Assembly: GCA_903927185.1 (NCBI GenBank)
Contig: CAIYLW010000036.1
Span: 1-64,000 of the forward strand
From: an uncultured Bacteroidota bacterium
Lineage (GTDB): Bacteria; Bacteroidota; Bacteroidia; Chitinophagales; Chitinophagaceae
Length of the DNA: 64,000 nucleotides
Direction of reading: 5' to 3'
The notes under the pieces are model-generated. The model searched no databases and was not told the DNA's origin. It saw only the letters and a program-made list of their open reading frames with translations. Below are positions 62,628 through 64,000 of the stretch, piece after piece (position 1 is the stretch's first letter; every line of letters starts with the position of its first letter). The position numbers and the translations under genes are program-made.

Positions 62628-63805
62628 TTGATTTCTGTATGATAGTCATTTAAAATTGTTGTTACCATGGGTTGATAAACCTCCCAGAATGTAGCTTTAC
62701 GATCCATTGGGTCGCGTCTATTGTACATGAACTTTCTTAAGTAAGGTATAAATTTCAGATAAGCAGTATTCAATTCAATTGGATTATCAGAAAAATCAGC
62801 AGAGAAATAAAAAAATTTATAATCCTGATTTTTGTGCAAAGAAATTGCGGGGAAGCTATTTGGAATACCATTCTTTGCTAACAATTGAGTTCCCTGATTA
62901 TTGGTATTAATCACAAAGTTGGCAATTGTGTGATTAACATCATTATTAGATTCTATTATATCAAACCAAAAAGTATAATAAAAACTTTGTGGGAGGTGGT
63001 ATTTTTTTTGTCCTTCTTCATTTGTTTGAATCTCTGGAAATTCCTCAATTAAATCATGGTCTTTTTCTAAAATAACTATTCTGTCATCTGAATGCACAAA
63101 TACTATCCCACCTTTTGTAAAAGGCCACTTTCCTTGGTTCTGGGATTTATAATTCCTAACAACCCATTTCGGTATTTCTTTATTTATAGTTGTATCAAAA
63201 GAATCGAAATATCTACCTATCCAACCTGTCCAACCAATACCAAATAATTCCTGAAATTTCGAACTTACTAATTTTGAAGTTGGAGAGCCTAAACAATTGA
63301 ATTCGCTTATAACAAGCTTATGTTTATTTTTCATCATCCCAAGAAAATCAATATCCTGTTCAGACATTCCTCCATAAATAATCCCAGAACGTTCTTTTTC
63401 ATCGCCCTTCTCGTACCATTCGTTTCTATAAATCCCGTAGGTATCTGTAAAATATGCTAGATCAGCATCATCACTTAACTTATCTAATTGTTGATTTGAA
63501 AACCTTTCCAGGCCTTTTATCTCAAAACTCTTATTTGTCTCAGGGAAAAAACCAAAATAATCCTGAGAGTGATTATATAAATCCTTTTGAGTTTTACTAT
63601 ACTTTTCTTGTAACAGTACCCAATTTAGTGAAACGTGTTCTTGCCCTGCTGTGGTTAAAACAGTTTTATCAACTACTGCTACCACCATTTTATTTTTCGG
63701 GAAAAAGATCCAAATAAAAAAAAGCCATACGGGCATTAAAAATAAAAATAACAGGATAGTACCAAGAATATTTATGTTTTTATGATAAGTATCTGTAGCA
63801 GGCAT
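62606..63805 (-). CDS. Unknown membrane-anchored protein beside the glycan synthase
   Basis: The 399-residue protein has one N-terminal membrane helix (about 14-35: LGTILLFLFLMPVWLFFIWIFF) and a large extracytoplasmic domain. Segments DADLAYFTDTYGIY, IIYGGMSEQDIDFL and LVISEFNCLGSP look like strands and loops of an amidotransferase-like fold, but I cannot name a family. Its 3' end overlaps the fusion gene's end by 22 bases on the opposite strand. Its placement suggests a link to surface glycan production; a modifying enzyme is one guess. Confidence 0.65.
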   Translation of the reverse strand: MPATDTYHKNINILGTILLFLFLMPVWLFFIWIFFPKNKMVVAVVDKTVLTTAGQEHVSLNWVLLQEKYSKTQKDLYNHSQDYFGFFPETNKSFEIKGLERFSNQQLDKLSDDADLAYFTDTYGIYRNEWYEKGDEKERSGIIYGGMSEQDIDFLGMMKNKHKLVISEFNCLGSPTSKLVSSKFQELFGIGWTGWIGRYFDSFDTTINKEIPKWVVRNYKSQNQGKWPFTKGGIVFVHSDDRIVILEKDHDLIEEFPEIQTNEEGQKKYHLPQSFYYTFWFDIIESNNDVNHTIANFVINTNNQGTQLLAKNGIPNSFPAISLHKNQDYKFFYFSADFSDNPIELNTAYLKFIPYLRKFMYNRRDPMDRKATFWEVYQPMVTTILNDYHTEINQGRLGK

Positions 63806-63839
63806 GTATAAATTGTTTGATGAGAAATTGAATCGAAAA

Positions 63840-64000
63840 TTAACTAGCTCTATTCAATAAGCGTTTAACCCTGATTACAAGTTCATTCAGACTGAATGGC
63901 TTAGTGATATAATCATCGGCACCTAAATCAAAGGCATTTAATATCACTTCTTCTTGCTCCATGGCAGATAAGATAATAATTGGAGTCTTCCATTTCAGTT
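63840..64000 (-). CDS. Response regulator receiver domain, C-terminal part
   Basis: The minus-strand frame runs off the window edge and ends with TAA at 63840-63842. It reads as the end of a receiver domain: TPIIILSAM, LGADDYITKPFSLNEL with the conserved Lys-Pro, and RVKRLLNRAS before the stop. No output domain follows, so this is a single-domain or receiver-last protein. It may control the neighbouring glycan genes; the phosphorylated aspartate lies outside the window. Confidence 0.85.
   Translation of the reverse strand, partial: LKWKTPIIILSAMEQEEVILNAFDLGADDYITKPFSLNELVIRVKRLLNRAS

Overview
The window reads as the chromosome of a Bacteroidota bacterium, most probably in or near the Chitinophagaceae. 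Grounds: AT-rich sequence; promoter boxes of the TAnnTTTG type; a T9SS-type sorting-domain fragment; and Bacteroidota family repertoires (DUF5777 barrels, DUF6515-like and DUF4834 proteins, a SpmA/SpmB-type fusion, long PurF, split transketolase). It is densely packed, with many convergent gene pairs closed by hairpin terminators. I saw no rRNA, tRNA, CRISPR array, prophage or intact insertion sequence; I looked by eye only.

Layout. 0-9 kb: the tail of a processive glycosyltransferase, an orphan transketolase C-half, a secreted Tyr/Gly-rich protein, a pair of inverted palindromic elements, a nucleoside-recognition membrane protein, PdxH, and an RND pump with its adaptor but no outer-membrane channel. 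9-13 kb: a four-gene operon (two SDRs, an ACAD10/11-like dehydrogenase, an APH-family kinase) resembling the 4-hydroxyacyl-CoA (levulinate, Lva) pathway. 13-18 kb: esterase, orphan ParA, ChrA-like transporter, DUF3089 lipoprotein and a T9SS C-terminal fragment beside a MITE/REP-like inverted repeat. 18-26 kb: RecQ, KdsD, ManC, a KASIII-like synthase and PurF. 26-30 kb: a MarR-controlled set (two pirins, YceI, FMN reductase) with matching candidate operators.

32.5-44.7 kb is the most unusual part. About twelve minus-strand genes in three transcription units (each closed by a hairpin) encode an NrfD-like quinone-interacting membrane protein, a DmsB/PsrB-like four-cluster Fe-S protein with Tat and lipoprotein signals, a small protein sharing a domain with it, a monoheme cytochrome c, an ethylbenzene-dehydrogenase-type heme protein, three putative cytochrome lipoproteins with mostly CX4CH motifs, two DUF5777 beta-barrels and a secreted YceI. 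No molybdopterin catalytic subunit is present. Fnr/Crp-shaped palindromes lie in the control regions. I infer a respiratory or outer-membrane electron-transfer system of unknown substrate.

44.7-57 kb is mainly housekeeping: M1 aminopeptidase, oxidoreductase, CDGSH protein, cyclophilin, methyltransferase, HAD, then rimP-nusA-infB (with a leader hairpin that looks like an attenuator) and a SurA-like chaperone. 57-64 kb: a PhnA-like protein, then a translationally coupled pair: a membrane HEAT-repeat protein and a 1198-residue fusion of a GT2 synthase with an LtaS-like phosphotransferase. After these come an unknown membrane-anchored protein and the end of a response regulator. The fusion suggests one enzyme that both polymerises and decorates a surface glycan.
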